DNA of 54,184 nt from a virus: positions 1 to 54,184 of IMG/VR virus record IMGVR_UViG_3300017971_000339. One strand, 5' to 3'. Shown piece by piece: positions 24,933 through 34,191 of the stretch (position 1 is the stretch's first letter; the number at the start of each line of letters is the position of its first letter). Under the pieces are notes generated by a model. It made no database searches. It was not told the DNA's origin and saw only the letters and a program-made list of their open reading frames with translations. The translations under genes and the position numbers were made by a program.

Positions 24933-26387
24933 ATGGCTAAGAGCTTTTTGGCGGGTGCGGGTGCTATCTGGGTTCAACCAGATGGCCCCAACTCGCAGCC
25001 TTATTTTCTGGGTTGTCACGCATTGGGAGATATTGAGCGCCCCAGAGGGGACGCTACTTTGGTATTCATTCCTGATGTGGAGCATCCTAACAACTTCATT
25101 CCACTAGATATCTATGCGTCTGGTGGCCCTGGCCCTGTTTCAACAACGATTGAATCAGTTATAAAATCTGCAGCTGATTGGCTGGAATCAGTCAATTGCC
25201 CAATGCCGATTTATATCAATCAGGTGCTATGTGGTCGTCAGGATGTATTCGATAATTGGGATCGTGCTTTCATTCTGGATAAGGCAATCGTGACGAGCGA
25301 ATCCTTGTCCGGAATGGTGATTATGTCAGCGGACGATCAAGATCGATCAATGCAGTCGTTTGATGTATCTGCTAAGTTGATGCACCGATTGTTCCCGCTT
25401 TCAACCGGATCTCAGAATATCATTAGTGTGGCTGGACAAACCGGATTGTCAGTAGCATTCTCTGGTTCAAGAAAATGTTATGGTCAATGCGGGAATGTGC
25501 ATTCTGCAAACCAAGATGGGTATCTTGGAGTTACCGGATTGATTGGATCTCCCACGAATCTGTATTACACAGATGATGGGGGTCTGGTCTGGTTCCCAAC
25601 TGCAACAAATCCATTCCAATCTCACGAGGATGTTTCTGGCGTGGTTGATGTTCAAATCGCGAAAAATTCGTATCGTGTAATTGTGACGCGTGGAACTCTG
25701 GATGGATTGAATCCCGCCGAGATTGCGTATTCAGATGATCGCGGAGCAACGTTTACGAATGTGAATGTGGGAGCGGTGAATGGTCAATATGCAATTGGAA
25801 CCGGACAACCGCTCTTTGCATGGAATGGATCAAATATCTGGCTTGTTACAACCGGTGGTTATATCTATTTCTCGAAGGATGCAGGTATTACCTGGACAGC
25901 ACAAGAAAGCGGAGCAACCACTACTCAAAATTTGCATTCGGTGTATTTCGTGGATGATAAGGTTGGTTTTGCGGTGGGCGATAATAACGCGATCCTGCGC
26001 ACAACCGATGGTGAGAATTGGAGCGCCCTAACGGGTCCAGCTGCAGAGAATTTGAGCATTGCACAAGCGGTGTTTGCGTTTGATCGCAATCGCATCTGGA
26101 TTGGATACGATTCTGGGAATCTCTATTTCTCGAATGATGGAGGTGATTCTTGGTTTGAGCGATCTTATCCTGGTTCTGGAACAGGCGAGATCCAGTCGAT
26201 TCAATTCTGCAACGAATATGTTGGTTATATCTCGCATATCTCTACCGGTGGTGCTACTGGAAGTTTATTCCGCACGATCAACGGTGGGTGGAGTTGGATA
26301 ACCCAATCTCTCCCATCCGGAACCGGAGCGCTGTATGATATTCACGTGACAAATTGCAACAATATCTATGTAGCAGGAGATTTGTAA
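24933..26387 (+). CDS. Tail-tube protein with C-terminal Asp-box beta-propeller, copy 2
   Basis: 484 residues from ATG 24933, chosen because AGGAGG (24920-24925) precedes it; a GTG at 24912 lies upstream of that site. Paralogue of the previous gene: LAGAGAIWVQPDGPNSQP, ADWLESVNCPMPIYI, RAFILDKAIVTSES, then Asp-boxes at 213-220, 267-274, 314-321, 358-364 (degenerate TTDGENW), 400-407 and 448-455. Two tube-type proteins in series suggest a mixed tail tube, or one tube protein and one terminator/adaptor with the same appendage. Confidence 0.7.
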   Translation: MAKSFLAGAGAIWVQPDGPNSQPYFLGCHALGDIERPRGDATLVFIPDVEHPNNFIPLDIYASGGPGPVSTTIESVIKSAADWLESVNCPMPIYINQVLCGRQDVFDNWDRAFILDKAIVTSESLSGMVIMSADDQDRSMQSFDVSAKLMHRLFPLSTGSQNIISVAGQTGLSVAFSGSRKCYGQCGNVHSANQDGYLGVTGLIGSPTNLYYTDDGGLVWFPTATNPFQSHEDVSGVVDVQIAKNSYRVIVTRGTLDGLNPAEIAYSDDRGATFTNVNVGAVNGQYAIGTGQPLFAWNGSNIWLVTTGGYIYFSKDAGITWTAQESGATTTQNLHSVYFVDDKVGFAVGDNNAILRTTDGENWSALTGPAAENLSIAQAVFAFDRNRIWIGYDSGNLYFSNDGGDSWFERSYPGSGTGEIQSIQFCNEYVGYISHISTGGATGSLFRTINGGWSWITQSLPSGTGALYDIHVTNCNNIYVAGDL

Positions 26388-26418
26388 GATTTTATCTGCA
26401 GGGAGTTTTTAGCAGCAT

Positions 26419-26480
26419 AGTCCGGACTGAGAGACAGTCACTGAGTAGGGTTCGCTCCCTGACCTACTTGGTGACTGCCT
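26419..26480 (+). ncRNA. Strong intergenic RNA hairpin before the tail chaperones
   Basis: A 10-bp palindrome AGTCCGGACT (26419-26428) is followed by an 18-bp stem: left arm 26432-26449, right arm 26463-26480, 15 Watson-Crick pairs, two G-U and one mismatch around a 13-nt loop that itself can pair GGG with CCC. No T-run follows, so it is not a simple terminator. It may protect or separate the very abundant tail-tube mRNA from the chaperone mRNA, like processing hairpins. Not a tRNA (no acceptor stem or anticodon arm). Confidence 0.6.
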
Positions 26481-26502
26481 CACATTTGCAAGGGAGCAAA
26501 TT

Positions 26503-27105
26503 ATGACGAAGAAAGAGAAAGCGCAAGAGCAAGAGCAAGAAGAACGGGAACCCATTTTTCATACAACTAGAATGGGTCATACAATTGAGATTTTACCTAT
26601 CCCTCCGTTTTTGATGGATAAAATCAACGCAAGTATAAAGTATCCGGAAATCCCCACCTACGAAGCAAAAACCGCAGCGGGTGAAATTGAGATTTTCCCG
26701 CACGATGAAACTACGCTCGAATCCGATGAGGATCGCAAAGCATGGGCAGCTTACCAGAGCGCTCTAACAGCAGCGAGCGAAGCGGAAAACGATATCATGA
26801 TGCGAACCATGATGTTAAAGGGAATTGACGTTAAATTGTCTGGTGATGCTTTCGAGAACTGGAAGGATGAGCAGGAATATCTGGGTTTAGAAATCCCAAC
26901 AAATAAATCTGCGCTAAAGGTTTATTACATTGAAACCGAAATACTTGGCAACAATCAGGATATCGCCGATATTATGACAAAAATTGTTGAGGCCAGCGGA
27001 GTATCTCAGGAGGTTGTCGCTAACGCGAAAGAAAAATTTCGGAGTGCAGTATCAGGGGAAACCCCTGAGTCAATTGAAGCTGAAACCAGGGAAATGGACG
27101 CATAA
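26503..27105 (+). CDS. Tail assembly chaperone, upstream frame (gpG-like)
   Basis: 200 residues, start after AAGGGAGCAAATT. Typical first chaperone frame: charged N-terminus (KEKAQEQEQEE), LPIPPFLMDKI, and a helical body ending EAETREMDA. Located between tail-tube and tape-measure genes. In most siphophages a fraction of ribosomes shift frame near its end to make a longer G-T protein that binds the tape measure. The next frame overlaps it by 122 bp. Confidence 0.8.
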   Translation: MTKKEKAQEQEQEEREPIFHTTRMGHTIEILPIPPFLMDKINASIKYPEIPTYEAKTAAGEIEIFPHDETTLESDEDRKAWAAYQSALTAASEAENDIMMRTMMLKGIDVKLSGDAFENWKDEQEYLGLEIPTNKSALKVYYIETEILGNNQDIADIMTKIVEASGVSQEVVANAKEKFRSAVSGETPESIEAETREMDA

Positions 27106-27319
27106 TCAGAGATTCACGGAACTGGAAGTATGCGAAAAATGGCAGATACGCCCCACTGAATTTTGGACGCAGTGGAATGAAGTTGACAAAGCATACGCTA
27201 TTGCGAAATTGCAAGCTAACGCAGAAATCGCAGCTTATGAAAATCAGGTTCACGAAGATGAAATGCGCAGAAAAAACAGACCGTCAAGCAATGCAGGTAG
27301 AAATTTCAAAAGGCGATAG
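26984..27319 (+). CDS. Tail assembly chaperone, downstream frame (gpT-like, by frameshift)
   Basis: Open frame of about 111 codons offset +1 (equivalently -2) from the upstream frame. The conserved-looking part starts beyond the upstream stop: FTELEVCEKWQIRPTEFWTQ then EVDKAYAIAKLQANAEIAAYE, the W-x2-P-x-E plus K-x-helix pattern of gpT domains. No convincing own ribosome site, so it is probably made as a G-T fusion. The stop TAG (27317-27319) directly abuts the tape-measure ATG. Confidence 0.75.
   Translation: MLRPAEYLRRLSLTRKKNFGVQYQGKPLSQLKLKPGKWTHNQRFTELEVCEKWQIRPTEFWTQWNEVDKAYAIAKLQANAEIAAYENQVHEDEMRRKNRPSSNAGRNFKRR
27055..27065 (+). promoter_or_regulatory. Candidate +1 frameshift slip site GGGG-AAA-CCC(C)
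   Basis: In the upstream frame the codon GGG (27055-27057) is followed by G, so its tRNA could re-pair perfectly one base forward. Reading then continues AAA CCC CTG into the gpT frame. GGGG-AAA-CCCC can also form a tight hairpin. No canonical -1 heptamer is present, consistent with the frame offset. Experimental location is unknown. Confidence 0.35.
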
Positions 27320-30136
27320 ATGGTAGAGAAAACAGGATTACAAGCAGTCTTTGAAACTAAAGAATTCCAGCAAGGACTGGAAATCTACAAAAAGGGTATG
27401 CAGGATGCGTTAAAGATAACCACCGAATCTACGGGTGGTATGTCAAGCGCGGGAAAAGAACTTGGCGGTATCATGGGAACCGGCGTATCTGGTGGCGCGG
27501 TGGCTGCTGGCGCTGCTCTGCTTGGCGTGGTCGCGATTGGAAAACAGGTAATTGAGGCATTCATGGGGATGGTCAGAGGGATAAAAGATTTTATTGGAGA
27601 ATCTATTAATCTCGCATCCCGTTGGGTTGAACTTGATATGGTTGCGCAACTCATGGGGCAGCGCGTAGGAATGACGACAGAAGAAGTCCACGCGCTAACC
27701 CAAGAATTGCAAGACGCTGGAATTAGAGCAGATGTAGCCAGCAAAGCGATTGCGCAATTCGTGCGTATGGAAATGTCGCCCGATTTGTCGCTTGCTCTTG
27801 GAAAGGTCGCGCAGGATTTGGCGGTGGTTTCAAAAGATGGCGCGGATTCATCTGAAACACTTGATCGTTTGATGCTCGGTATCCAGAGATTATCACCCCT
27901 TATTCTGCGTACCGCAGGAGTAAATGTTGATCTGCAGAATTCGTTCAAGGATTACGCCGCTACGCAAGGCATTGTCAATCGAGAATTGACGCAAGCGGAG
28001 AAACAACAAGCAGCCTATAATGCGGTACTGGAAGAGGGGGCAAAGGTTGCTGGCGCTTATGATATCGCAATGGAGAGCGCAGGAAAACAAATGCGTTCTC
28101 TTTCCGGACGAGAAATTCCCACTCTCAAAAATGCGATGGGCGCTCCATTCCAGGGTGCATTCCTGAATGTTGCCAAAGCTGCGAGAGAGGTAGTAAGTTC
28201 CTTCACCGAGGCGATTTCAGAAGGTGGCGCTCTGTATCCCATGATGGTTAGATTGGGAGCGATTGCGGACATTATCACCGAGGCATTAGCGAATCTTGCC
28301 ACAAATGGAACTAAGGCTGTAATTGCATTTCTGGGAAATCTATCATCCACCTTTGGCGATTCTGTTCAATCTGCGTTTGATTGGGGATTCGAGTTGGTTG
28401 TCAATTTTGCGCAAGGTATCATCGATGCAGCTGCCAGCGTATTGGTGCAAGCGATCAATTATTTGGGTAGTATCCTCGCTGGATGGCTTGCTCCTGGATC
28501 TCCTCCTAAAGTTGCCCCCGATATTATCAAATGGGGAGTTGGGGCAATGAATGAATACCTAAAGGGATTTACATCCGCTGATTTCGGGATACTAAAAAGT
28601 ATTCAATCCCCACTAAAAAGCGCCTTTGATCTGATGGTAAGCACCGGACAAAAAACACGCAAGCAAGCGAGCGAGGCATTCTTGGGTTTGACAGAAGATA
28701 TCGCCGAGGCGTTATCTGGCGGAGATGCTGGCGAGGGATTATTTAGTAAGATTGCATCACAAGCGGGGCAATTCGGGAATGAGATCGCCGATTTGGTACG
28801 AGATCAATTCGCTCTGGCAGGTGCTACGAATGAGGTTGCAGCTGCGCAGGAGCGCGTAAACGAAGCATTTGAAGATCAACAGAGAGCAGAACAATCTGTT
28901 AGAGATTTGACCAACGAATATAATCGCATGTTGCGAGCGGGTGCATCCGATGAAATGCTACAAGCGCAACTCGCACAAATCAACGCGTCTGAGGAGCAGG
29001 CGCTCATTGCAGCTGATCAAAAATCTGCAGCGGAGCAGGAACTTGCCGACAAACAGGAAATGCTGTCTGTTTTACAGGAGCAGGTAAAACTGCAAAGCGA
29101 ATTAGTAAAACAATTGCTAGATCTCGCTAAAATGGCAATTATCCCTGGGCAAACGATTCCTGGCGGTGCTGGCGGTGGCGTAGGAACAGAAACACCCGGT
29201 GGCGGTGGCGCGGGATTTGAGATTGATACAAGCTTGATATCTGACAAGATGAAAGAAGCAGTCGAGGCAGCGAAACGGGCGTTCCTTGAAAAATGGGAGG
29301 AGATGAAACGGATTGTCAAGGAAAAATTCAACGAAGCATTTGGACCTGCGATTGAAGAAGTCAAAGCAGCCTGGGGAGATTTTATTTCCGTTGCTAAACA
29401 ATTTTATGACGAGAAACTTGCTCCAACATTTGAGGCGATTCGCTTATGGGTTACGGAAACGCTCCCTGCTGCTTGGGCAGTATTTACCGCAAATCTAGCA
29501 GCGGTTTGGACATTCTTGAAAACTCTATTTGTGCCAGTATTGGAAGAACTTTGGGGAGCAATCAGTGATGTGTGGGAAATCTTGACGTTATCTCTAACTC
29601 CTGCATGGGATTTGTTTCATCAAACGATGGGATTGCTCTATTTGTTTATCAAGACATTTTTCTTAAAAAAATTGGGAGAAGTTGGAGAAAAGTTCGATGG
29701 ACTGGAATATTTAACAAATCTCTGGAAACTTGCAATCCTGGCGCTCAATGCGGGATTGTATTTGGTGAACGCGCAGCTGAAACGCTTTCGTGATTTCCTG
29801 GAAAAGATTAGAGATCTGATTCTGAATATGCCATCTTACAAGGATGTTACTAAACAATCTCCGGTTCCAATGGCAGAGGGATTAGCACTTGTCAATTCAC
29901 AGATGCGGGAATTCAGAAAAAATCTGGTAGGAACAAAGGTTGCTGTTGGAGAATTGAACGCAATGAATGTATCCAGCATGATCAATCCGCAAGTTGGTGG
30001 TACGTCCATGATTAGCCCATCCAGAACCAATGTGATGAATCTGCAGCAACAAAACAATATTCAATCGCCGATGGATTTAGCTACATTCCGCGCGATGTTT
30101 AATCAAGTTGTGCGTGAACAGTTTGCGGGAGTTTAG
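27320..30136 (+). CDS. Tape measure protein
   Basis: 938 residues, starting immediately after the chaperone stop. It sets tail length and is ejected with DNA. N-terminal FETKEFQQGLEIYKKGM, then a hydrophobic, glycine/alanine-rich region (about 50-95: GGAVAAGAALLGVVAIGKQV), long helices with QELQDAGIRADVASKAIAQF, a coiled coil (about 505-610), a Gly-rich hinge near 615-635, and hydrophobic helices near 700-830. Smaller than tape measures of long-tailed phages; if the usual roughly 1.5 A per residue rule holds, tail length would be near 140 nm (inference). Confidence 0.9.
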   Translation: MVEKTGLQAVFETKEFQQGLEIYKKGMQDALKITTESTGGMSSAGKELGGIMGTGVSGGAVAAGAALLGVVAIGKQVIEAFMGMVRGIKDFIGESINLASRWVELDMVAQLMGQRVGMTTEEVHALTQELQDAGIRADVASKAIAQFVRMEMSPDLSLALGKVAQDLAVVSKDGADSSETLDRLMLGIQRLSPLILRTAGVNVDLQNSFKDYAATQGIVNRELTQAEKQQAAYNAVLEEGAKVAGAYDIAMESAGKQMRSLSGREIPTLKNAMGAPFQGAFLNVAKAAREVVSSFTEAISEGGALYPMMVRLGAIADIITEALANLATNGTKAVIAFLGNLSSTFGDSVQSAFDWGFELVVNFAQGIIDAAASVLVQAINYLGSILAGWLAPGSPPKVAPDIIKWGVGAMNEYLKGFTSADFGILKSIQSPLKSAFDLMVSTGQKTRKQASEAFLGLTEDIAEALSGGDAGEGLFSKIASQAGQFGNEIADLVRDQFALAGATNEVAAAQERVNEAFEDQQRAEQSVRDLTNEYNRMLRAGASDEMLQAQLAQINASEEQALIAADQKSAAEQELADKQEMLSVLQEQVKLQSELVKQLLDLAKMAIIPGQTIPGGAGGGVGTETPGGGGAGFEIDTSLISDKMKEAVEAAKRAFLEKWEEMKRIVKEKFNEAFGPAIEEVKAAWGDFISVAKQFYDEKLAPTFEAIRLWVTETLPAAWAVFTANLAAVWTFLKTLFVPVLEELWGAISDVWEILTLSLTPAWDLFHQTMGLLYLFIKTFFLKKLGEVGEKFDGLEYLTNLWKLAILALNAGLYLVNAQLKRFRDFLEKIRDLILNMPSYKDVTKQSPVPMAEGLALVNSQMREFRKNLVGTKVAVGELNAMNVSSMINPQVGGTSMISPSRTNVMNLQQQNNIQSPMDLATFRAMFNQVVREQFAGV

Positions 30137-30139
30137 CGT

Positions 30140-32173
30140 ATGTGGTCAAAGCTGATTGTCACCGATGGAACAAAAACAGGAACAGTGGATTTGCTCCGAA
30201 TACTAAAAGAGTGGTTGCCAACATTGGCAGCTGCAAAAGAATCCGGATATTGGTCTGGTTCATCTTTCACGCAGGGTCGCCAACTTTATGACAAGCAATT
30301 TGAAAACGTTATCGATACTTTCATGCTGGATATTTCTACCGGAGAACAATCTGATACTATCGCTCTGGTGAACCTGCTCATCGAATTGCTTGACAAAGCG
30401 GTTTCCTATTGGACAACGGACGAGCAAACTGATCCTGTTTGGCTGGAAATGCGCCCCGAATGCCAGGATGAATCCCAATATGCAATTATCATGGAGTATT
30501 CTCTACCGCAAATTGACGAGATCTTTGCACCGCCATTCTCTGGTTCCGGTTTGCTTGAAGGCATATCTCTAATCATAGAACACGGATTGTGGTCAGAGAA
30601 TGAACCTACGAGCGCCACAGCGATAGAATTGAGTGGTGGTAATAGCTTGATTTCAGAAAGCACAGACCGCAAATCAGTGTGGTTATCGAATTATTACGAT
30701 GATTCCCCGCTAACACATATTTTCGTATATGATGCTTCTGGGGGAACTTATACAAATATCACTGGATTAAGTGGAGTGAATTTATTGCCTGCGGTTCCAG
30801 CTGCAGGTGATTTTCTGTACATTGGTGTACAGGATGATGGAACCAATTCTCCATTTGACAATATTGTTTTCAATATTGGAACCGCAGCCAGCGGATTAAC
30901 GCTAACTCCTGAATATTCTACTGCTGCTGGATGGGCTGCTCTTCCAGTTGCTGGATATGGTTTCAGGGATGATACGAGTTTATTTACGAATACCGGCAGA
31001 AATATTATTGTATTTGATCCTGTTGGCGGGGCAAATCCCTGGTCAAGTAGAGTTGTAAATGGTGTCACAGCATGGTGGATTCGATTTTGGGTACAGATTG
31101 CAGTCGCTCCTGTATGCCCAACGCAACAAACGGATGCGATTTATACCAACCAGAATTCATTCTTTGAATTAGCATCTGACCAGATCTCAGGAACATATCC
31201 TGCGCAAGCCAAAATAGAATTATGGCGTAGGGATAATTCTAATAGTTTCAATGCTGCATTCATTACGCAAGGAACACAGGTTGTGGCTGGATTGCGCTCT
31301 CTTGATCGTGGAGCAGGATTTCAAGCATTCTTGAATACCTATAATAATGCTACGCCTACGGGTGTATCCTGGACGAATGGCGGGGCAAGTGCAACTGTGA
31401 CGAATTTATATGCTCCCACTTACCGTTTTGTGCGTTGGTCGTCTGGTGGCGTAGTTGCTCGCCCTGGAACAGCAATCGGATACTGGACAATCTCTGATCC
31501 AACATCCAGAGCGTATACTGGAAAATATCGCGCATTCCTGAGAGTGACGCAACAAGGAACCTTGGGAGATATGGAGGTGCGTCTTGGGATTGGAGCGGGT
31601 GGATTTGGTTCAACATCTTATTTCACAGAATGGAAACGGTGTTCCACTACCGCAAATGTGGCGCTCTTTCAAACTTTCGATATGGGTATTGTAGATATTC
31701 CTGCGCCTAATCCTGCGATTGCAAATTATGCTTATGATGTTTTTATTTCCGTTTGGGGAACAGATGACGGTGGCGTTAGTAATATTCAAATATATGATTT
31801 GGTGCTCATCCCCATCGATGAATGCCCTTTTGATGCGCAGGTAGTAACTGCTACCCCACTGTTTGATTTATTCAATATAAACAATCTTTTGGTTCCGGAT
31901 AGCATTACATGGCCAAAGATGGATATTGCCACTCCGAATCTTTCTGAATTGCTAGATGGAACATCAAAAACATATCAAGCAAATTGGCAAACCAGAACTC
32001 CTGGCGAGATCTTCTGGCAGCATGGAAAAGATCAACGCTTATGGGTTCTTCTGCTATACAATTATAATTATTTGACTGGTGGCGAGGTTGAATATTCGGG
32101 CATCTTTCACTCTGCGATTACTGTTAGAGCATGGCGTAATCAACGCTATAAAATGCTGCGCGGAGAATTATGA
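30140..32173 (+). CDS. Tail-tip / distal-tail-type protein with carbohydrate-binding-like middle
   Basis: 677 residues, first gene after the tape measure where distal tail (Dit-like) proteins lie. N-terminus WSKLIVTDGTKTGTVDLLRI and the GYWSGSSFTQGRQL segment, with closing TYQANWQTRTPGEIF and YSGIFHSAITVRAW, look like Dit-type beta sandwiches. The middle (about 165-560) has Gly/Thr-rich strands such as TDRKSVWLSNYYDDSPLTH and WTISDPTSRAYTGKYRAFLR, which may be one or two inserted binding domains. Function inferred from order. Confidence 0.6.
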   Translation: MWSKLIVTDGTKTGTVDLLRILKEWLPTLAAAKESGYWSGSSFTQGRQLYDKQFENVIDTFMLDISTGEQSDTIALVNLLIELLDKAVSYWTTDEQTDPVWLEMRPECQDESQYAIIMEYSLPQIDEIFAPPFSGSGLLEGISLIIEHGLWSENEPTSATAIELSGGNSLISESTDRKSVWLSNYYDDSPLTHIFVYDASGGTYTNITGLSGVNLLPAVPAAGDFLYIGVQDDGTNSPFDNIVFNIGTAASGLTLTPEYSTAAGWAALPVAGYGFRDDTSLFTNTGRNIIVFDPVGGANPWSSRVVNGVTAWWIRFWVQIAVAPVCPTQQTDAIYTNQNSFFELASDQISGTYPAQAKIELWRRDNSNSFNAAFITQGTQVVAGLRSLDRGAGFQAFLNTYNNATPTGVSWTNGGASATVTNLYAPTYRFVRWSSGGVVARPGTAIGYWTISDPTSRAYTGKYRAFLRVTQQGTLGDMEVRLGIGAGGFGSTSYFTEWKRCSTTANVALFQTFDMGIVDIPAPNPAIANYAYDVFISVWGTDDGGVSNIQIYDLVLIPIDECPFDAQVVTATPLFDLFNINNLLVPDSITWPKMDIATPNLSELLDGTSKTYQANWQTRTPGEIFWQHGKDQRLWVLLLYNYNYLTGGEVEYSGIFHSAITVRAWRNQRYKMLRGEL

Positions 32174-33390
32174 GTCAAATAGGTAGCTTTTTCTCACAAA
32201 AGGGTATTTCTATTTCTGCGTTTGATCCTGCGATTGATCCTGCAGGAGGAACATATAACCCAACTTATCAACCGTTTGACAAATCTCTAACGCATAGATT
32301 GCAGAGTTATTCTCATGATAAGGATGCAGTATGGGGATATAAATCGATTAGCATTACAATTACGGGGGAATTATTAGGGTATCTTGACAAATGGTACGAT
32401 GAAGGTCTGGGAGTTCACGTTGAGGCATATGATCAATCGGGGCGCGTGATTGTTGCTGGATTTGTAAATCGAATTACACTAGAAAGCGGAACCATATCAG
32501 CAAGTCGCGGCCCATTGATTGATTTGTGTAATCGCTGCAGCGTGATTTATACACCCATCCTGGATGTTTCCGTTTCGCCTCCATTGACAGGAGCAGAGAA
32601 AAGCACAGTAATTGTAGACGATGATCCAAGTCAACAGAAATATGGAATCATAGAAAAGGTGCTTTCTGGTGGGCAGCTGCTAGATGATGGCACAACCGAT
32701 GAGGCAGAAGATTATCGAGATCGTTATATAGACGAAAATCGAGAACCAGGAACCGGAGACAAAACGCTTAGTTTTGGAAATTCCGGAAATGCTACTATTC
32801 AACTTGAAATCTTGGGATATTACGCTTGGCTTAATTTATATATTTATTCAACGATTGCTACCGGAACAACAACTATTTCTGCAAAAATGCAATCTGTTTT
32901 GGGTGCGGACCCTAACGGGATATTCAGCACAAACTATTCTGAGATTGAAACCAACAATCTGCTAACGATGGCTTATGATAACGATAATAGAACCGCACAA
33001 GCGATCATTGAACGCATGGTTGAGCGGGGAAATGACACGGACGATAGGCGCAGAATTTTTGGTATATTTGACAGACAGCGAGCAGTATATAAAACCATTC
33101 CGGATGAATTCGATTATCTGTATAAGGTTTCTAGCAGAGATCAAAAGATTCGGCGCTATGGAACAGGAGATGCGGGTGCTGTTGTTGAACCCTGGAATGT
33201 TGATGCGGGTAAATGGTTGTTTCTGGGTGATTGGTTGCCTGGAAGATTGACAAGCACAATCAACAAAAAAGATGATCCGCGCGCTATGTTCCTTGATAGC
33301 GTTTCTTATTCTGCTCCGTATGGATTATCGCTCAACGGAATCGGGATTAGTGAATTATCCCAATATTTAGCAAAACTTGGAGTTGGGTAA
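32170..33390 (+). CDS. Tail hub / tail-associated structural protein
   Basis: 406 residues, ATGA-coupled to the previous gene. SQIGSFFSQKGISISAFDPA then HRLQSYSHDKDAVWGYKSIS and ELLGYLDKWYDEGLGVHVEAY suggest the beta-barrel start of phage baseplate hub proteins, and NRTAQAIIERMVERGNDTDD, IFGIFDRQRAVYKTIP are typical of middle hub domains. No lysozyme or protease motif seen. Likely the tip hub connecting tube and receptor proteins. Confidence 0.55.
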   Translation: MSQIGSFFSQKGISISAFDPAIDPAGGTYNPTYQPFDKSLTHRLQSYSHDKDAVWGYKSISITITGELLGYLDKWYDEGLGVHVEAYDQSGRVIVAGFVNRITLESGTISASRGPLIDLCNRCSVIYTPILDVSVSPPLTGAEKSTVIVDDDPSQQKYGIIEKVLSGGQLLDDGTTDEAEDYRDRYIDENREPGTGDKTLSFGNSGNATIQLEILGYYAWLNLYIYSTIATGTTTISAKMQSVLGADPNGIFSTNYSEIETNNLLTMAYDNDNRTAQAIIERMVERGNDTDDRRRIFGIFDRQRAVYKTIPDEFDYLYKVSSRDQKIRRYGTGDAGAVVEPWNVDAGKWLFLGDWLPGRLTSTINKKDDPRAMFLDSVSYSAPYGLSLNGIGISELSQYLAKLGVG

Positions 33391-34188
33391 ATGACCAACA
33401 ATCAGAAGAACGATTCTATGATGCAACAAGTAGATTCTCAGTATCGGAGAACCTATGCTCCCAATTATGCTTGGGCAGATGTGATGGGCGCTTACACTAT
33501 GATTCCAGGATTGCGCGGTTTTTGGCCTATGTCAACGGTCGATTATCAGGGGAACGCATTTGATTTTTCAGAAATAAGTCAAACGTTGACCTACGCTGGA
33601 AATCCAACCTATAATTTGCAGGGGCTTGCACCTTATATTGATCTTGATGGAACCGGAGATTATCTGTTTAGAAACGATCGCGCAGATTTGGATATTCTAG
33701 GAACAGAAACATATATTGCTCCTGCTTTGCAGGGAATGACCGTTGGCGGGTGGTTCTATTTTGATGTTTTGGGCTCAGTTGATATTCTTATGGCGAAAAG
33801 CGATCTGGGCGCACAACAATCATTTTTATTGTCAAAAAGTGTGCTTGATGTGATTAGCTTTTCAACCTATGCTGCTGGTGGAGGTGGTGGGGCTGCTACT
33901 GTTGGAGCAAACACGGTAGCTGCAACGAACTGGTATTTCATCGTGGGTAGATTTGATACGACTGCAAATGAGATGGATTTATTTACAGATGATGCGATTG
34001 AAAATCTTGCTGCAGGTGTTCCTGCTGCTATTTTCAACTCTACCGCCCAATTTACAATTGGCGCATCTTCTGGCGGTACATTCCCATTGAATGGGCGCGC
34101 GACGCTTTGTTTCTATACTGCAGCTGCGCTCCCAACAAGTTATATTCTTTCTCTATTTCATATTAGCAGAGCATTATTCGGGAAATAA
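33391..34188 (+). CDS. LamG-domain tail-tip protein
   Basis: 265 residues starting 1 bp after the hub stop. N-terminal helical docking part (1-35). LRGFWPMSTVDYQGNAFDFS and IDLDGTGDYLFRNDRADLDI followed by MTVGGWFYFD and NWYFIVGRFD are the classic LamG/concanavalin-like jelly-roll strands (W-W-F, D-G-x-G-D-Y). Likely carbohydrate binding, the best receptor-binding candidate at the tail tip. Confidence 0.75.
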   Translation: MTNNQKNDSMMQQVDSQYRRTYAPNYAWADVMGAYTMIPGLRGFWPMSTVDYQGNAFDFSEISQTLTYAGNPTYNLQGLAPYIDLDGTGDYLFRNDRADLDILGTETYIAPALQGMTVGGWFYFDVLGSVDILMAKSDLGAQQSFLLSKSVLDVISFSTYAAGGGGGAATVGANTVAATNWYFIVGRFDTTANEMDLFTDDAIENLAAGVPAAIFNSTAQFTIGASSGGTFPLNGRATLCFYTAAALPTSYILSLFHISRALFGK

Positions 34189-34191
34189 AAA

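Noticed and set aside
26419-26480. tRNA gene
   Set aside because: GGGTTCG looked like a T-arm, but no acceptor stem, anticodon arm or CCA end can be built around it.
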